From: Gonium pectorale
Lineage: Eukaryota; Chlorophyta; Chlorophyceae; Chlamydomonadales; Volvocaceae
Length of the DNA stretch: 25,000 nt
Direction of reading: 5' to 3'
NCBI GenBank assembly: GCA_001584585.1
Contig: LSYV01000013.1
Coordinates: forward strand, 216,101-241,100
Part shown: in pieces, positions 1 to 11,400 of the stretch
Layout of the letters: each line of letters begins with the position of its first letter
Numbering within the stretch: position 1 is the stretch's first letter
Position numbers and translations under genes: made by a program
The notes under the pieces: model-generated
Databases searched by the model: none
Seen by the model: only the letters and a program-made list of their open reading frames with translations
Told to the model about the DNA's origin: nothing

Positions 1-6
1 AAGGGG

Positions 7-32
7 CCAGTCCATCGGCGGCTAGCGGTTAC
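7..32 (+). repeat. 26-base direct repeat, copy 1
   Basis: The 26 bases match 1709-1734 with a single mismatch (T at 23 against C at 1725). Both copies are in the same orientation, 1702 bases apart. They may be ends of a dispersed repeat or neighbouring units of a long-period tandem repeat extending left of the window. No coding content links them. Confidence 0.75.
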
Positions 33-1708
33 CATTCGCGGGACGGGTGCCACGCACTGGCGCACGTGGGAGCCAGGAGCGCGTCTTGCAGCGCTCCTCG
101 GCTCGGTGCGCTCGCATTGTAAGTGAGCTGTCAGTGCTGTCCAGAGCATATTACGTACGCACGAGAGAAAGGGGCCAGATTGAGATTAGGAGCCACAATT
201 GTCGGAGCATCTCCGACACGCTACCGTTCTTGGCCCTGTTCCACACTATACCACCGCCTCCGGTACCGACACACTACTCGTCCGCTATAGTCGGCAGAAT
301 CGTAACACGGCGTGACAAGGGATCGATTCCTTTTTCTGTGGGAAGTTTACAGGCGGAGAGGCGAGAAAGGGCGCAGATACTGGAGGGACAGGCAGTCCTT
401 GCACGACCCTCATAACCTTGCACCTTGCCCTGCACGAACCGCTTCCCACTACCCAGGGACGTGCCCAGGAAGGGACCTTACCTTACCTTCCCTCACCCGT
501 ATGCTCCGCCTCCAGAACGCGAGGATATGAGTCGTCTGCAGGGGTCATCGTCATCGCCTCCGACGTCATAGATTCGGTCCCCTCTGGCGGTCCACCGGAC
601 AGCTAGGTCGGGAAGGCGACCAGCGCCCCGCACCATTCCACTACCCAACACCCACTACCCACCACGGTGCAAAACCAATTCCAGCCCAGAGAGCTCGTCG
701 AATACACGTATGGTAATTCCTGGCTGGTAAACTCGACTACTTCGCCCAGGTCCAGGGCGTACACAGCCCAAAGGCACGTTTGTCCACATCTAATCCACGC
801 TACCGTATCGGGCGTTTACAATTTGGGGTTGAGCAGGCACGACAGCCGGAAGACGAATGCCCCGCTTCACCAGTAGATACCATTGACCGGTCAGTTCTCC
901 CGTGATCTTCCGCTTTCGTTAGGCGAAGTGGGCGCCCTATGTTGGCTACTTACGCCCCACAACCGTTCGACGCCCTCTTGTCCACCGCTTTCCCTGAGGG
1001 AGCACGAGGGCCTCCACCGCGCACGCATGCAGCCTCCACCGCACAGCGCAACACCCACGGCGCCATGGGCTCGGGTTGACCCAACTCGTCGCAACCTTAC
1101 GGGCACTGAAACGCCCACCCGCGTTTGAGGTGAGTCCCAGCGCTGTGGCAAGTCCCCTCCTGCGGCGGGCCACCGTGGACGGAGTTATGGCGCATGTGCC
1201 GCCTCGTGCGCCCCCGCCCATTCCCAGTAGATTGATGCACTCGCTCGGCCGCCACTCAACCTGCGCCCCTGCCGACCCTCCACTCTCCTCCACCCATCCT
1301 GCCCCCTCGCCCACCGGGTTGGTGGTATTGATGGTTCAAAGGTGGCTGGTCTCATCGAGGAGACACAATGAGACAACCTAGCAGTTAGACCGGGTTCCCC
1401 TATGTCGGGGACACTGTAACGCTGCACTATTATCACGACTCCCGCGCGTCACGATCTATAGACCCCTCAGGGTAAGCGGAGAGGGAGGCGAAGGGAAGAT
1501 GTGTCCAAAAAAGGAAACAAAAACAGGGAAGGCAACCTCTACGGTCATATAACCCCGGGGTTGTGATGTTTCCGGCAGGGCGCCGAGTACAGGGCATGGC
1601 GGGCGAGGTAGACAAGCGGGCGGGCCCTCCTGGTGTGGGCCACCGGTATAATTACCTGACGATATGTGCTGGGCAAGGACCCGGCAAGCGGTGCGGTCGA
1701 CGATTTTA

Positions 1709-1734
1709 CCAGTCCATCGGCGGCCAGCGGTTAC
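1709..1734 (+). repeat. 26-base direct repeat, copy 2
   Basis: This is the second copy of the sequence at 7-32, differing at one base. Flanking sequence on both sides is unrelated to that around copy 1 by eye, so the shared block seems limited to about 26 bases. Confidence 0.75.
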
Positions 1735-2233
1735 AGTGGGGCGCGCAGCCCGCCCCCCAGTTATGTAAATCAGTCGCAGCGTAGCCCCCCCCCCCTCCCC
1801 CACCGGTTACGCTTCTATCTCCCCTGACCCCGGGTGCCCCTCCGACGTGAAGGAGCAGGCGCTCATGTACGACATGGCATGTGCGCATGCGCATATGGGT
1901 CTGTGAGGCAGCTGCGCGACGTGCTTGCTTGCTGACGGCCGTCCTGGACAACGGTGGGGTAACACCGGTGTGTGGCAGGGGCTCAGCTCAGGGGCTATCT
2001 AGCAGGAAGCAAGCCGTGGGGGAGGGTGGGAAGAAGCAAGGGCAGGAGCCTGTGGGTGGTACTGCACAGCGAGGCCAAGCGCTCGCCGGACGGACGGGGC
2101 CTACGGTTTTAGCGCCGTGCATGCTGCTTGAACTCCAGCATACATTGCAGGCATATTCCTTTGGAAGTTTCAATCTGAAAATGCGCGTCTTTACAGTTTC
2201 AGGCGTTTTCTGGCAGGGCAGGGGAATTCGTAA

Positions 2234-2245
2234 GCTGACGTCAGC
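2234..2245. promoter_or_regulatory. 12-base palindrome with CRE/bZIP-type core
   Basis: The perfect palindrome GCTGACGTCAGC contains TGACGTCA (2236-2243), the classical binding core of CREB/TGA-type bZIP factors. It lies about 450 bases upstream of the ATG at 2693, a plausible promoter position. Function is inferred from the motif alone. Confidence 0.3.
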
Positions 2246-2692
2246 GCGCTGACAGGGCTCCTTGGCAGGCAGCGGCCATTGCCGGCGCGTACAAACGCTT
2301 TGCATAAAGTGATAGCTTGCTTACAAGCTGGGCTTGCCTCGGAGCTGGCTTCGCGGCGAGTACCCAGCCGGCTTCCTGTAGCGTTGTAGGCTCGTAACCT
2401 GGCCTCAGAAATTTCACAGACACCTTCCTCCATAGATGTGCAAATACTCTGCAACTGCTTGACACTGACGGCAGCCATAGTTTGACCTTGGAACCTGCGG
2501 CTTGTTTCCTGGCCTGCCCTTCTACGTCTCAGCGTCCTAGTCTGCCCTTCTCGGCCTCAGTGACCGTCCTGCGCACAGCCTTTTGGGCACGCTCGCGCGG
2601 CTCTCTGTGCAATCAGCCTGGTTTACGAGGCAGGTTACTTCAGCACGGACGCTTTCCAACTGCTTGCTGCTTGAAAGCTGCGAGTGTCAAAA

Positions 2693-3940
2693 ATGGCTGG
2701 CTCTGCGCATGAGGAACAGCAGCTCGCTGACTCAGCGCCACCATCGGGCACGTTCTCTTGGCACGTCCAAAGCTCTGTGCCGGTGAGCTTGGGCATGGTA
2801 CACACATCCGAGGCAAAATCTCGCTGCGATTTAGGGGTCCGACCATTCGCCTCCCAATTCCCACTTGCGCTCAGGGTTCTGCAACACGCCGAGCGAGCGA
2901 TTGCACCGGTAAGTGAGACTTTATGCTTTAAAATCGGGTCGGGGCGCGTTGTAGGCGCGTGGCGGTGCTGACAACAATGCTGACGCTGCCGCCCCCTTTC
3001 CTAGGCTGCTTCAACAAGTACTCTCGGGGCGTGGAGATGATCGCTCTTCCAGGTGCTTGGGCGATGGGCGACGGCATGGTCCTGGTAAGTGCGAGCGCAC
3101 CCGACTGCACCGCGGACTCTTTTGGGCTGCCATGCCCTGTCCGCTGTTACTAAACTTGATTTTCATTTCCTTCCCATCCTGACAGCATGTTAACCTTCTC
3201 TGTGCTTACCCTCCTCGACCCTCCTCGACCCTCCTACGCCACCAGGAGATGGCGCCTTACCCGTGCCCGCCGACGGCTGGGCGACGGCGCCGCGCCTCCG
3301 TTACCTCTTACATCTCCACCGGGAGCGAGAGCCTTGCCCGCCTCGCGGGCAGCTTCACGGCCAGCATGAACGAATACATCCAGGACCTGGCGCAATGGGC
3401 CACCGAGTCGGGTCCTGAGGAGGAGGGCGCCCGGTGAGGGCGGGAGGGAGGGGGCACGGAGACGGGAAGGAGAGCTGTATGGGGAGAAGTGAAAAAGGGA
3501 GACGGGTCGAAACGCGTGACGCCGAATCGATATACGGGTCGACGCATTGTTGTGGGAGGACGGTAAAGATCTTGGGTAACGCCCAATGCCACCCCAAGCC
3601 ATCAGCCAATTTCACTCCCTGTTCACGCGTACGTCACAGTAAGGCCGCCGGTAGAGAGTGCCCTCATCCAGCTCTCGCTCGCGATCACCATACTAGATCA
3701 TCCCCGCCTCACACCGTGCGTCATTCACTTAAATTGCGCTGTCCGCCTGGCCACCCGTCTGCCCGTAGGGAGGGCGAAATCACGGTCGATGGTGGCAGCT
3801 TCTACGACGGAGGCCAGCTGCTCTTCCCGCGCTCAAACTCCTACCCGCGGTCCGGCAGCGCCGGTTGCTCTGACAGCAAGCGCTCCAGCGGTGGCACGCC
3901 GGCGCCGCCGGCGGCTGCCTCCAGCAAGAAGGACGACTAA
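2693..3940 (+). CDS. Hypothetical protein, five exons, about 207 aa
   Basis: I do not recognise the product. The exon model is 2693-2782, 2875-2908, 3005-3084, 3186-3433 and 3769-3940. Donors are GTGAGC, GTAAGT, GTAAGT and GTGAGG, acceptors end in CAG or TAG, and every junction keeps frame. Removing the first 92-base intron is required: with it retained, exon 3 hits a stop. The ATG sits in AAAATGGC, a favourable green-algal start context, with an in-frame stop 19 bases upstream. The protein is soluble-looking, with no signal peptide or membrane segment. It has a central basic stretch (GRRRRAS), a helical segment (SFTASMNEYIQDLAQWATES), an acidic patch, and a Ser/Gly/Pro-rich tail ending KKDD. 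An alternative exon 4 acceptor at 3245 would remove 20 residues in frame. The gene is single and plus-strand. I am confident it is a real spliced gene; the function is unknown. Confidence 0.72.
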
Positions 3941-5862
3941 GCGGCCTCTGTCGGTCGCGCCGCCAGTTACGGCCTGGCGCTGAGATGCGGTCCGCCGTTA
4001 CGGCGTCGCGGCTGCGGCCGCACCGGCCGCATCAGCAACGTGGGTACCTCGGCGGACGGTCGTTGGTCGTAACCGGCGCACTGCAGCGCCCCGCTGTCGT
4101 GCCAGCAAACCGCGGGCCCGGGCCTTCGCGCGGCCTGGCACCGCGGGCGTTTCTTTGGTCAAGGGCATGTGTGGAGAGACGCCTTGCAGGCGCCTGCAGC
4201 TGGCAGCGACGAGGGTATGCGAAAAGGCTTGATCAGGTGTGCGGCTTTTCCCATACAATACATCATGAGGCATCGGAGGCCCCGGCATGCATTGAGCACT
4301 GCGCAGGTGGCGTGATAACGCGTAATATTGTCGAAACCCAATTCGGTGTCGAGGCGCTCGCACGCACACGAAGCGTCGTGTGGGGCGGTGGACGCGGTGG
4401 CGGATGTCTGCGGTCCTGGTGTGGCTGAAAATTAATGGAAAAGCCGGCAGCCCGCGGTACGCCGGCCTGTCCTCAGCGGCGGCGCCCCTTGCGTGTCGTG
4501 CACCCAACCAGTTCACTGCTGCTATACATACAAGGTGTGAGCACGGAGAGAGGGGTATTTGCACCACTTGACATTGGCGACGGCGTGTTTGCCATGCTAG
4601 AGTAATAAACTGGAGGACAGCGGCGACGGGGGCAGCATCCGCCTCGCTCGTGTGCGTGCCTCCCTTATGGCAAACATGGCCAAGTCGCCTTGGTTTCGCC
4701 CAGGTCGCCTGTCGGGCCGTGTGCGTGAGGGCGCGTGGATGCTTTCTGCGGGTGTCGCCTGGGCCGTGGGGGTTTACCAGGTAGGGGCAGCGAGGAGCTG
4801 TATACATGTCTTGGGGTTCGGGGACATGTTTACACGTCCATAGTCGTGGGCTGCCACGGGGAAAGGGCGTGTCGGCATCTTTTTTTGGAGTAGCGCTCTT
4901 TCTCTGTGCGAACGCAATCGGTGTGCTCTCCGACCTTTCAGCCGTTTTAATTGCGGTCTCGTGGACGGGCAGTCGGTGATTTGGCATGGTTTGGATGGGC
5001 GGCGAAAGTCGGCAATAAAACGTGAGCGTCGCGTTTTTGTCGAGTGAGCAGGACGCTGGCGCATGGGTACCATCTACCCATCGTCCGGTTGATATCGTAA
5101 TTGTCGGCTTTTGGCGGCAACATCATTCAGCTGTGTCCATGTATGACTGTCCCTGGGAGGGTAGGCTGGATACTAATGCGATGGAGGGAGGAAGATGGGG
5201 GAGATGGTAGGTGGGTAGACTCCAGCCCATGTGGAGAGGTGTTTGTACGTGGAGTGATTAAGTTATACTTTCGGCTAGGGCGTGACTGAGACGCCTGGGG
5301 AGCCGTTGCGTGACGTTCGGTGTGACAGTCCATCGAACGTGGACGGTGTGGTTCTAACGTGGAGAAGTGTGGCGGAGGCTTGGGAATGCCGACAACGGAT
5401 TTAATATCCCCGGCCGGACGGACTGTGTCTTACCTGCTGGCGGAGATGGGATTAATCTTTGCCACTGCAACACGGTATTCGATGCTGCGTGTCTTCACAC
5501 AAGAGGTTTGGCTTTCCACGGTTTTGGCTTGGAGTGTACAACAGCGTGTTTGGTCGGATCGTGGCAGGATGGGTTTCCTGCTCATAGTAAGACAAGTAAC
5601 GAAGTAAGATGCGAATGGTAACATAACAAATGTAGCTAGTAAGCCTAAGACGTAGAGATCCTCTGCCTCAGCACACCTCATCACATTGCATACGTTTTGA
5701 TTAATAAGCGTCGAACCCAGGCTTCCTTCCGTGTGCGTTTTACCGCTCATCCAGGCTTTGCTTCCGTCCACCGCACACGCAGGGAGTTTTGTTTCCGTTA
5801 CTGCCTCTCAGCTCTCAGAAACAAACCACAGCGCTCCGCCACAACACCACAAGTCACGCGCG
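3941..5862. other. Intergenic region between convergent genes
   Basis: This region separates the 3' ends of the plus-strand gene at 2693-3940 and the minus-strand Tudor-like gene, so it should hold both 3' untranslated regions. I saw no TGTAA polyadenylation signal (usual in these algae) in the expected orientation near either stop codon. AATAAA-like strings occur at about 4605 and 5013. A 329-codon minus-strand open frame (3998-4987) lacks coding-like codon usage, a recognisable domain and splice logic, and is probably a chance frame. Confidence 0.5.
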
Positions 5863-7106
5863 TCAAGCCTCGGCTTCCACTGCGCGTGTGCCCGTGGGCC
5901 GGTAGCCCACGCGCCCATCCACAGTAAGGGCCGTGTGCGAGACAGTGTCCATGCGCATTCCTGCGTTCCTCCCCGAGACCCCCATCTCCTCAATCCTCGC
6001 CAGCGCCTCCGGCCGCGTCCTCCCGCTCCCCCTCCACCGCGTCCTCCCCACCGTCGCCCCAGCCCGCGCCGTCCGCCCCAGCCTCTCCTGCCGCGCGGTG
6101 GCCACGGGCTCCCCCGCGGCGGGCCGCTCCCCAGGCTGCAGCACGTGCAGCTCGCTAGCCTGCGGGGAGGGGGTGCGGGCGGGGGCGCGAGGAAGCCGGC
6201 GGCAAGGGCAGCAGCAGCAGCGATGGAGGCGGCGCGGGTGTAGGATCCAGACCCAGAAGAGATGTGGCAGCAGGCGCAGTTGCGACGAGGAGCTGACCCT
6301 GCGAATATTACTTGGCGTGGCGCGCTCACGAGTTGAATCAACTTCCGGCAAGCATACGCGACCCGACCAGGGTGTCGACGTCGGAGTGAGCGGTGAGACA
6401 CCCTTTGGTGGACTGCGGGGTGCACACCTTTTTCAGCACGGGCTTCTTGCCGGGCTGCCCTCGCTCCACGTAGACGGCGGGATTGTGTGGGGTGCCGTTG
6501 CGGGAGACCTGGTCACGTGCTGCGGAACCACCTCGGCGGCCACGCCTGTGCAGTGTGCGCGTGAGGGCTCAGTGCGCGTGAGGGCTCAGTGCGCGTGAGG
6601 GCTCAGTGCGCGTGAGGGCTCAGTGCGCGTGAGGGCTCAAGTGTATCAACATGCAGCAGCGAGTGTACGGCATGCGGGTGGTGGCGCGCGACACGGGAGG
6701 CGACGGCGGCGGCAGAGGAGGAGGAGGAGGAGGATGCTCGGCGTGGGGTCGGGGCGTGCGGAACAGGTAGGCGTGCGTGCGTGCGGAGTCTGCAGCTCTG
6801 ACCGTGCCCCGGTTTCACACCGGTGCAGGTTGCCGCCACCGGCCACTGGGCCCCTGCCTTCCCGACGCCCACCCGCCCACCATCCGCCGTTCCCTCCTGC
6901 ACCCCGCTCGTTGAGGGACCCTGCCAAGGACCCACCCACGGGCCACTCCTGGCCAGCGCACCTTCCATGTGAGAACGGCCCCAGTTCCAAGCGACGCGGT
7001 CACCGGGGTGCACGCCGCCGCTGCCGCCGTCGGCGCCGGCGCTGGCGTCGAGATCGGCCGACCCATGGGCCGGTGCCGGCTCCTCTTGCGCGCCGCCCAC
7101 CGGCAT
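5863..7106 (-). CDS. HVA1/DUF2945 Tudor-like domain protein, three exons, frame break in exon 2
   Basis: Minus-strand exons are 7106-6962, 6545-6428 and 6159-5863. Donors are GTGCGC and GTGTGC, and acceptors are CTGCACAG and CTCCCCGCAG. Exon 1 ends in phase 1 and encodes an acidic Ala/Gly-rich lead, then HPGDRVAWNWGRSHMEG, the opening strands of this family. Exon 2 continues with VAAEVVPQH and VSRNGTPHNPAVYVERG, up to PVLKK. Exon 3 resumes ASELHVLQPGERP, then an Arg/Ala/Gly-rich tail ending in TGA. Family members are small proteins named after a fungal hypervirulence-associated protein; their biochemical role is unclear. Between QH and VSRNG the frame slips: 116 bases remain after the split codon where a multiple of three is needed, and the usual linker is short. 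An 8-base string GTGACCAG (6516-6509) marks the break. The gene may be defective, collapsed in assembly, or misread here. Expected length is near 183 aa. The start ATG is the first in its frame. Confidence 0.72.
6555..6639. repeat. Five perfect tandem copies of a 17-base unit
   Basis: The unit GTGCGCGTGAGGGCTCA repeats exactly five times (6555, 6572, 6589, 6606, 6623) without a mismatch. It lies inside intron 1 of the Tudor-like gene, starting 9 bases from the exon 2 boundary on its 5' side. Perfect identity suggests recent expansion. Each unit also contains GTGAG on the plus strand. Confidence 0.95.
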
Positions 7107-8422
7107 CGCGGAGAGGGCCGGCAGCCGGAACGTGTGGGAGCTGAGACGCCTGGCGACGGGCCACCCACTCGACGGCCTGCTGCGGAGCGCGGGCTTCGGC
7201 GGTCGAAGGGCGCTGGTGCGGGAAGCCAGGTTGTGTGGGCGACGGTTCGCGGAGGGGGGGCAAGCATGCGCTCAGCTAGTGTGTGGCGCAGACACTGACA
7301 GACAACATGCGCACCCGTTCCAAGTCACGAGCTCGATAAGTATGGCGCAGCCGTGACTCGCGTCCTGGCCAGTGGCGTGGCGTTCGCACAGCCGCCATTC
7401 CAAACCGCCCAACAGCCGTGCGTTTCTGTGTGAGGCGGGCGTCGGTGGAAAGACGAGAGGTACTGGGCTGTGCGCGCGGCGTCCTGCCGTCTGCAATGCA
7501 GAGTAGGGTCAGGCTAGGACTCGGTGACCTCGCAGCTTCAGCCGCAGCGGCCGCCGCGGATATATATCAGCCGGCCGCACAGCGGCCTGCCATCCTGAAC
7601 CACCACCCCCTTGGCCGCGTGCCGAGCGGCACACCGGGCGCACCACCCGCCACCAGCTGCCTGTGCAGAGCCCGCTAAACCCTACGAGCCCGTGTGCCTC
7701 GCCCCGGTCTGTCCTCTCGCTCCCGCGGCCCCTCGGGCGGACAGCTGCGAGTGCCTAGTGCCCAGTGGTTTTTTGCACAGTGCCCAGTGCCCAGTGCCTG
7801 CCGGGTGAGCAGCGTTCAGCGCGCAGGCTTGCTGGCGGCACGCTGGGTGCCGGTCAGTGGGGCGAAATGCACGGCGGAGCACATGTGTCGATGCGCTGTG
7901 TTGAAAAGGAAAACGCGCTGTGTGTGTGTGGGGGGGGGGAGGACGAGGGGAGGGGCGCGAGCGGCGCACCGCGAGCTGAGCTGAGCTGGGCAAAGGAAGG
8001 GCGGTGCCGGCCGCTGGCAGGACATGCGCCGGCCCCCTAGTGCGGGGGCATCGCGCCGTTGATCCAATGCCCTTCAGCCAGAAACTCAAATTAATATGCT
8101 TCGTCATGCAGCGCCTCTGCTCCTGACGAGAGGCCTGTTCCGCGCATCAGGATGATTCACTGTTCTGTGCGTCCGCTTCGTCCCGCGCCCCCCGAAACCC
8201 GAAACGTGGGAAAAGCACACAGCGCTACGCATACCAGCTCACCCGGCGAGTTGCTGCGGTGCTGACCGAAATTGAACGCCTCAAAGCGGCTCAATATTCT
8301 CCGGCAGGTTGCGCTTGGCATTCAACCTCGTCTGGCAGCCCACAGCGATGTAGAAGCTTGGGGCTCGCTTCCAACCCTCGCTGTGACTTCAAGAGGCATT
8401 GTAAAGGTATCAACCGGCCGGC
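7107..8422. other. Divergent intergenic region (shared promoter space)
   Basis: This stretch lies between the start of the minus-strand Tudor-like gene and the plus-strand MYND gene, so it should hold both promoters and 5' untranslated regions. It contains a TATATAT string near 7561, GT and poly-G runs near 7920-7940, and short repeats such as AGTGCCC (7750-7800) and GAGCT (7972-7987). The first 150 bases next to the Tudor-like start are GC-rich and open on both strands, but carry no recognisable domain. Confidence 0.5.
7561..7567 (-). promoter_or_regulatory. Possible TATA box (orientation ambiguous)
   Basis: GATATATATC is palindromic and stands out in a GC-rich setting. Read on the minus strand it lies about 455 bases upstream of the Tudor-like ATG. 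Read on the plus strand it is about 855 bases upstream of the MYND gene ATG. The minus-strand assignment is favoured only because it is nearer. Confidence 0.25.
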
Positions 8423-11400
8423 ATGGCGAGCAGCAGGCGCGCTCCCGCGGCGGCGCGCGGCGGCCGAGGACGCCCGGCCGATGACACAGCGGCCCCAAGC
8501 GACACGTTCCGCCTGCCGGTCCGCGTTCGGACTGAGCTTCAGTCCCTGAGCGAGGAGGTCGACCGGCTGTTCGAGTCCGGCGGCGCGCAGCATCAGCACC
8601 AGGGCAGCGACAGCCCGCTAGCCAGCGCGAGCGCCGCGAGACTTCGGAAGCTCGTGAACACGCTGAACGCGATGGCAGACATTGCGGATTCAGAGGCCAC
8701 ACGGTTCAACTCCTTGGTTGCGATCCTGACCCGGACCCCCGGGCGACCGGCCCTGCTGCGCCTGCTCGGTGCTGCCGTGCGGCTGCCGGCCGCCGATCTG
8801 GTCGCGGGCTTCGCCGCCGCAGACGGCGGCGCACGCTACCTCCGCGCGGCCGTCGCGCAACAGACTCTCAGCCTGGTGGTGACGCTGGCGGGCTATGTGG
8901 TTGAGGCGCCCGGCCTTTCCAAGGCACCGGTGCAGGCGTTCCTGCGGGCGGTGCTGCAGACACAGGCGCTGCACGCCGCCAGCCGCCAGCTGGCGGCGCT
9001 GGCGGAGGAGAGGGCGGCCCCGGGGCCAGGTGCCCCGCAGATAGCGGGTGGCGAAGCCGGCGGCGAGGCGGGCGGTGGCCCCGGCGGTGAGGCGAGAGCT
9101 GATGATACGCCGAAGCGGGACAGGAAGGGCGTACTTGGCGCGGCTGCGGTGCTGCTGACCTTCTCCTTCGGCCTCCTCTTCCAAATCGCCCGCTCGCTGC
9201 CGGATGGGGCGCCCAGGTCCCCTGCCGACCGCCTCCTGTTTGCTGCACTGGTAGAGGCGCTCGAGTCGTCGGGCGTCCTGGAGCACGCCGCGCGGTTGCT
9301 GGTCCTGGTGCTGGAGCGGGTGATGCGGGACGCCGCACCGCCGCTGGAGGGCACCAACATGGGCGCCTTCAAGCTCTTCTTTCCCTTGCACATCATGCTG
9401 ACCTGCATGTACTGCTCATGCACGGACGCCGGCGCCGGCGCCGACGCCGCCATCGCCGCCGCTGGCGCAGGGCTGCGCAGGGTGCTGTGTGGCCGCTGCG
9501 TGACGCACGCGGCGCTGGTCCTGGGGCTCGCCAACCTCGCCCCCGTCGATGGCGGCAGCTCGTACGGGTTGGACGAGATCGTACGGAGCCCGGCTGTACG
9601 GGCCGTCGCCGGCGAGTACTGCGGCCCAAGCAGCAGCGGCGGCCTCGTGCAGGGCACCGAGTTCTCCAGGCGCGACGCCTTCCTGACCCTGGTGCGGCAG
9701 CTCCACATCGTTAGCGGCGCCACGGCGGACCCGCCGGCTGTGCGCCTCTGCCGGCGCGGCGCCTTCGCCCTCGCGCTGCGCGCTGGCCGGCTGGAGGTCG
9801 CCGCCGCAGTGGCCGCTGAGGCCAGTGGCAGCGACCCGTCGCCGCCGCCACCGCCACGCCCTCCCGCCGCGGGCCCGATGTCGTGGCTCTCGGTCACGGT
9901 GGCCTTCGAGGCGGCCGCTCGCCAGCTCTACCCTCTGGAACCCGGCGGGCGGGGGTGGTCGGCGGCTACCGACGCTGAGGCGGAGGCGGGGCTGTGGCAC
10001 CTGGGCGTGTTTACGCTTCGGCGGGCCCTTTCCGTGGCGCCGGAGGGGCGGCTACGGGATCACTGCCGCAGCCTGGAGGCGGTCTGGCGGAGAGCGGCGT
10101 GGGGCGGCGAGGAGCTGGAGGAGGCGGTCTCAGGTGGGGCGCCATGTGCGGGGTGCGGCCGGGCCGGAAGCGCCCACGCCGAGGGTTGCGATGTTACGTG
10201 TGGCCTGGCTCGGCGCACTAGAGACGCGAGCGAGCGGAAGAGCGCCGGCCAGGCGAACGGGTGGGGCCACCTGCTGGGGCAAGTGCTGGGGGAAAGGCGA
10301 CCTCCCCGCTGGGCGAAGCGCCCCCATTTTTGCGACCACAAGCTTCGGCGCGGGCGCATCGAGGGATGCCTGTGGATAGTGGATACATGTGATATGGTGA
10401 CATGCCCGCCCCCGAACGGACGCAGACATACTTCGCCTGCCGCCGTCGCCGCGCCGCCCCGTGGGCGCGGCGCTGTCCGCCGGCCTGCTGCCCTGCCTCG
10501 AGTACCTCCTCCGCAGCGCCGGCCGCGACCCGGGCGGCTGGCAGGCGGCAGCCGTGCGGGGGCTGACGTGGTTAGGGGAGCATTTGGTGCCGCTGCTAGC
10601 GTATGGCGATGCGCGCGAGGCGGCGTCGCTGGTGGTGACCCTTGGGAAGCTGTTCCGCAGGGCACTGGCCGACCCACGGGTCGTTTCGGGGAAGTGGCAG
10701 CCTCGCAACAACTCCTGGCAGTCGGCCGTGGTGATCGCTGGCCAGCTGATCCCCGCCGTAAGGACGTGCCTGGCGGATCGCCGGGGCCAGACAGGGCCCG
10801 GCGGCGCCGTGGAGGCGGGCGGGCCGGGAGCTGCGGCCGCAGCGGGCGAGGCAGCGGCGGTGCCGGAGGCGCCTTCCCCCGCGTCGGGGCAGCTCGCGAC
10901 CCTGATGAGCATGGCCGCCTGCCGCTGGCTGCCGCCGCTGTCGGCGCTGGCCAAGCGGGCGGTGCAGCCGCTGCTGATGGCGCAGCAGCCGTCGTGCGCG
11001 GGCCCGGGGGGCGAGGTTGGCGCGGCTGGCGGCGGCGGTGGTGGCGGCGGCAGCCGCGGCGAAGGCGGCGGCGGCGGTGGCGGCGGCGCTGCGGTCAGCC
11101 CGAAGACGGCAGCTGCCCTGGCAAGCGTCCCTCTGGCCTGGAACCCACTGCTCCGTGTAGGATCTGGGTCATCTGACGCACCCGACAAGGCGGCGGCCGC
11201 GAGCCCTGTCGGCCGCGACGGGGCGCCGGCGGCAGCGAGGCCAGCGGCGGCAGACGCAGAATCCGTCGCCGGCGAAATCGCTGACAGCGGCGACGGCGAC
11301 TGGCGCGCGGTGCTGCTGGATGAGTTGGGGGTGGTGCCACTGCTCGAGTCGGCGCTGGACGTTGCCCCCGGGCTGTTGGCTGCAGATATGACGGAACGGG

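Larger units (their letters stand above)
1..2692. other. Intergenic or repeat-derived stretch without a supportable gene
   Basis: Open frames here are short, overlap on both strands and lack the strong G/C third-position bias of the real exons further along. I could not chain them through good splice sites. Composition is less extreme than in the coding regions. The stretch holds two near-identical 26-base copies (7-32 and 1709-1734) and a perfect palindrome with a TGACGTCA core near 2240. The last few hundred bases probably include the promoter and 5' untranslated region of the gene that starts at 2693. Confidence 0.5.

Noticed and set aside
308..340. T-arm-like hairpin followed by a T run, suggesting a tRNA end
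   Set aside because: The loop lacks the TTCRANY consensus, and no matching acceptor or anticodon arm precedes it.
3998..4987. 329-codon minus-strand open frame
   Set aside because: Codon usage is not biased like the real exons, there is no domain, and it lies antisense in the 3' region of the 2693-3940 gene. Long chance frames are expected at this GC content.
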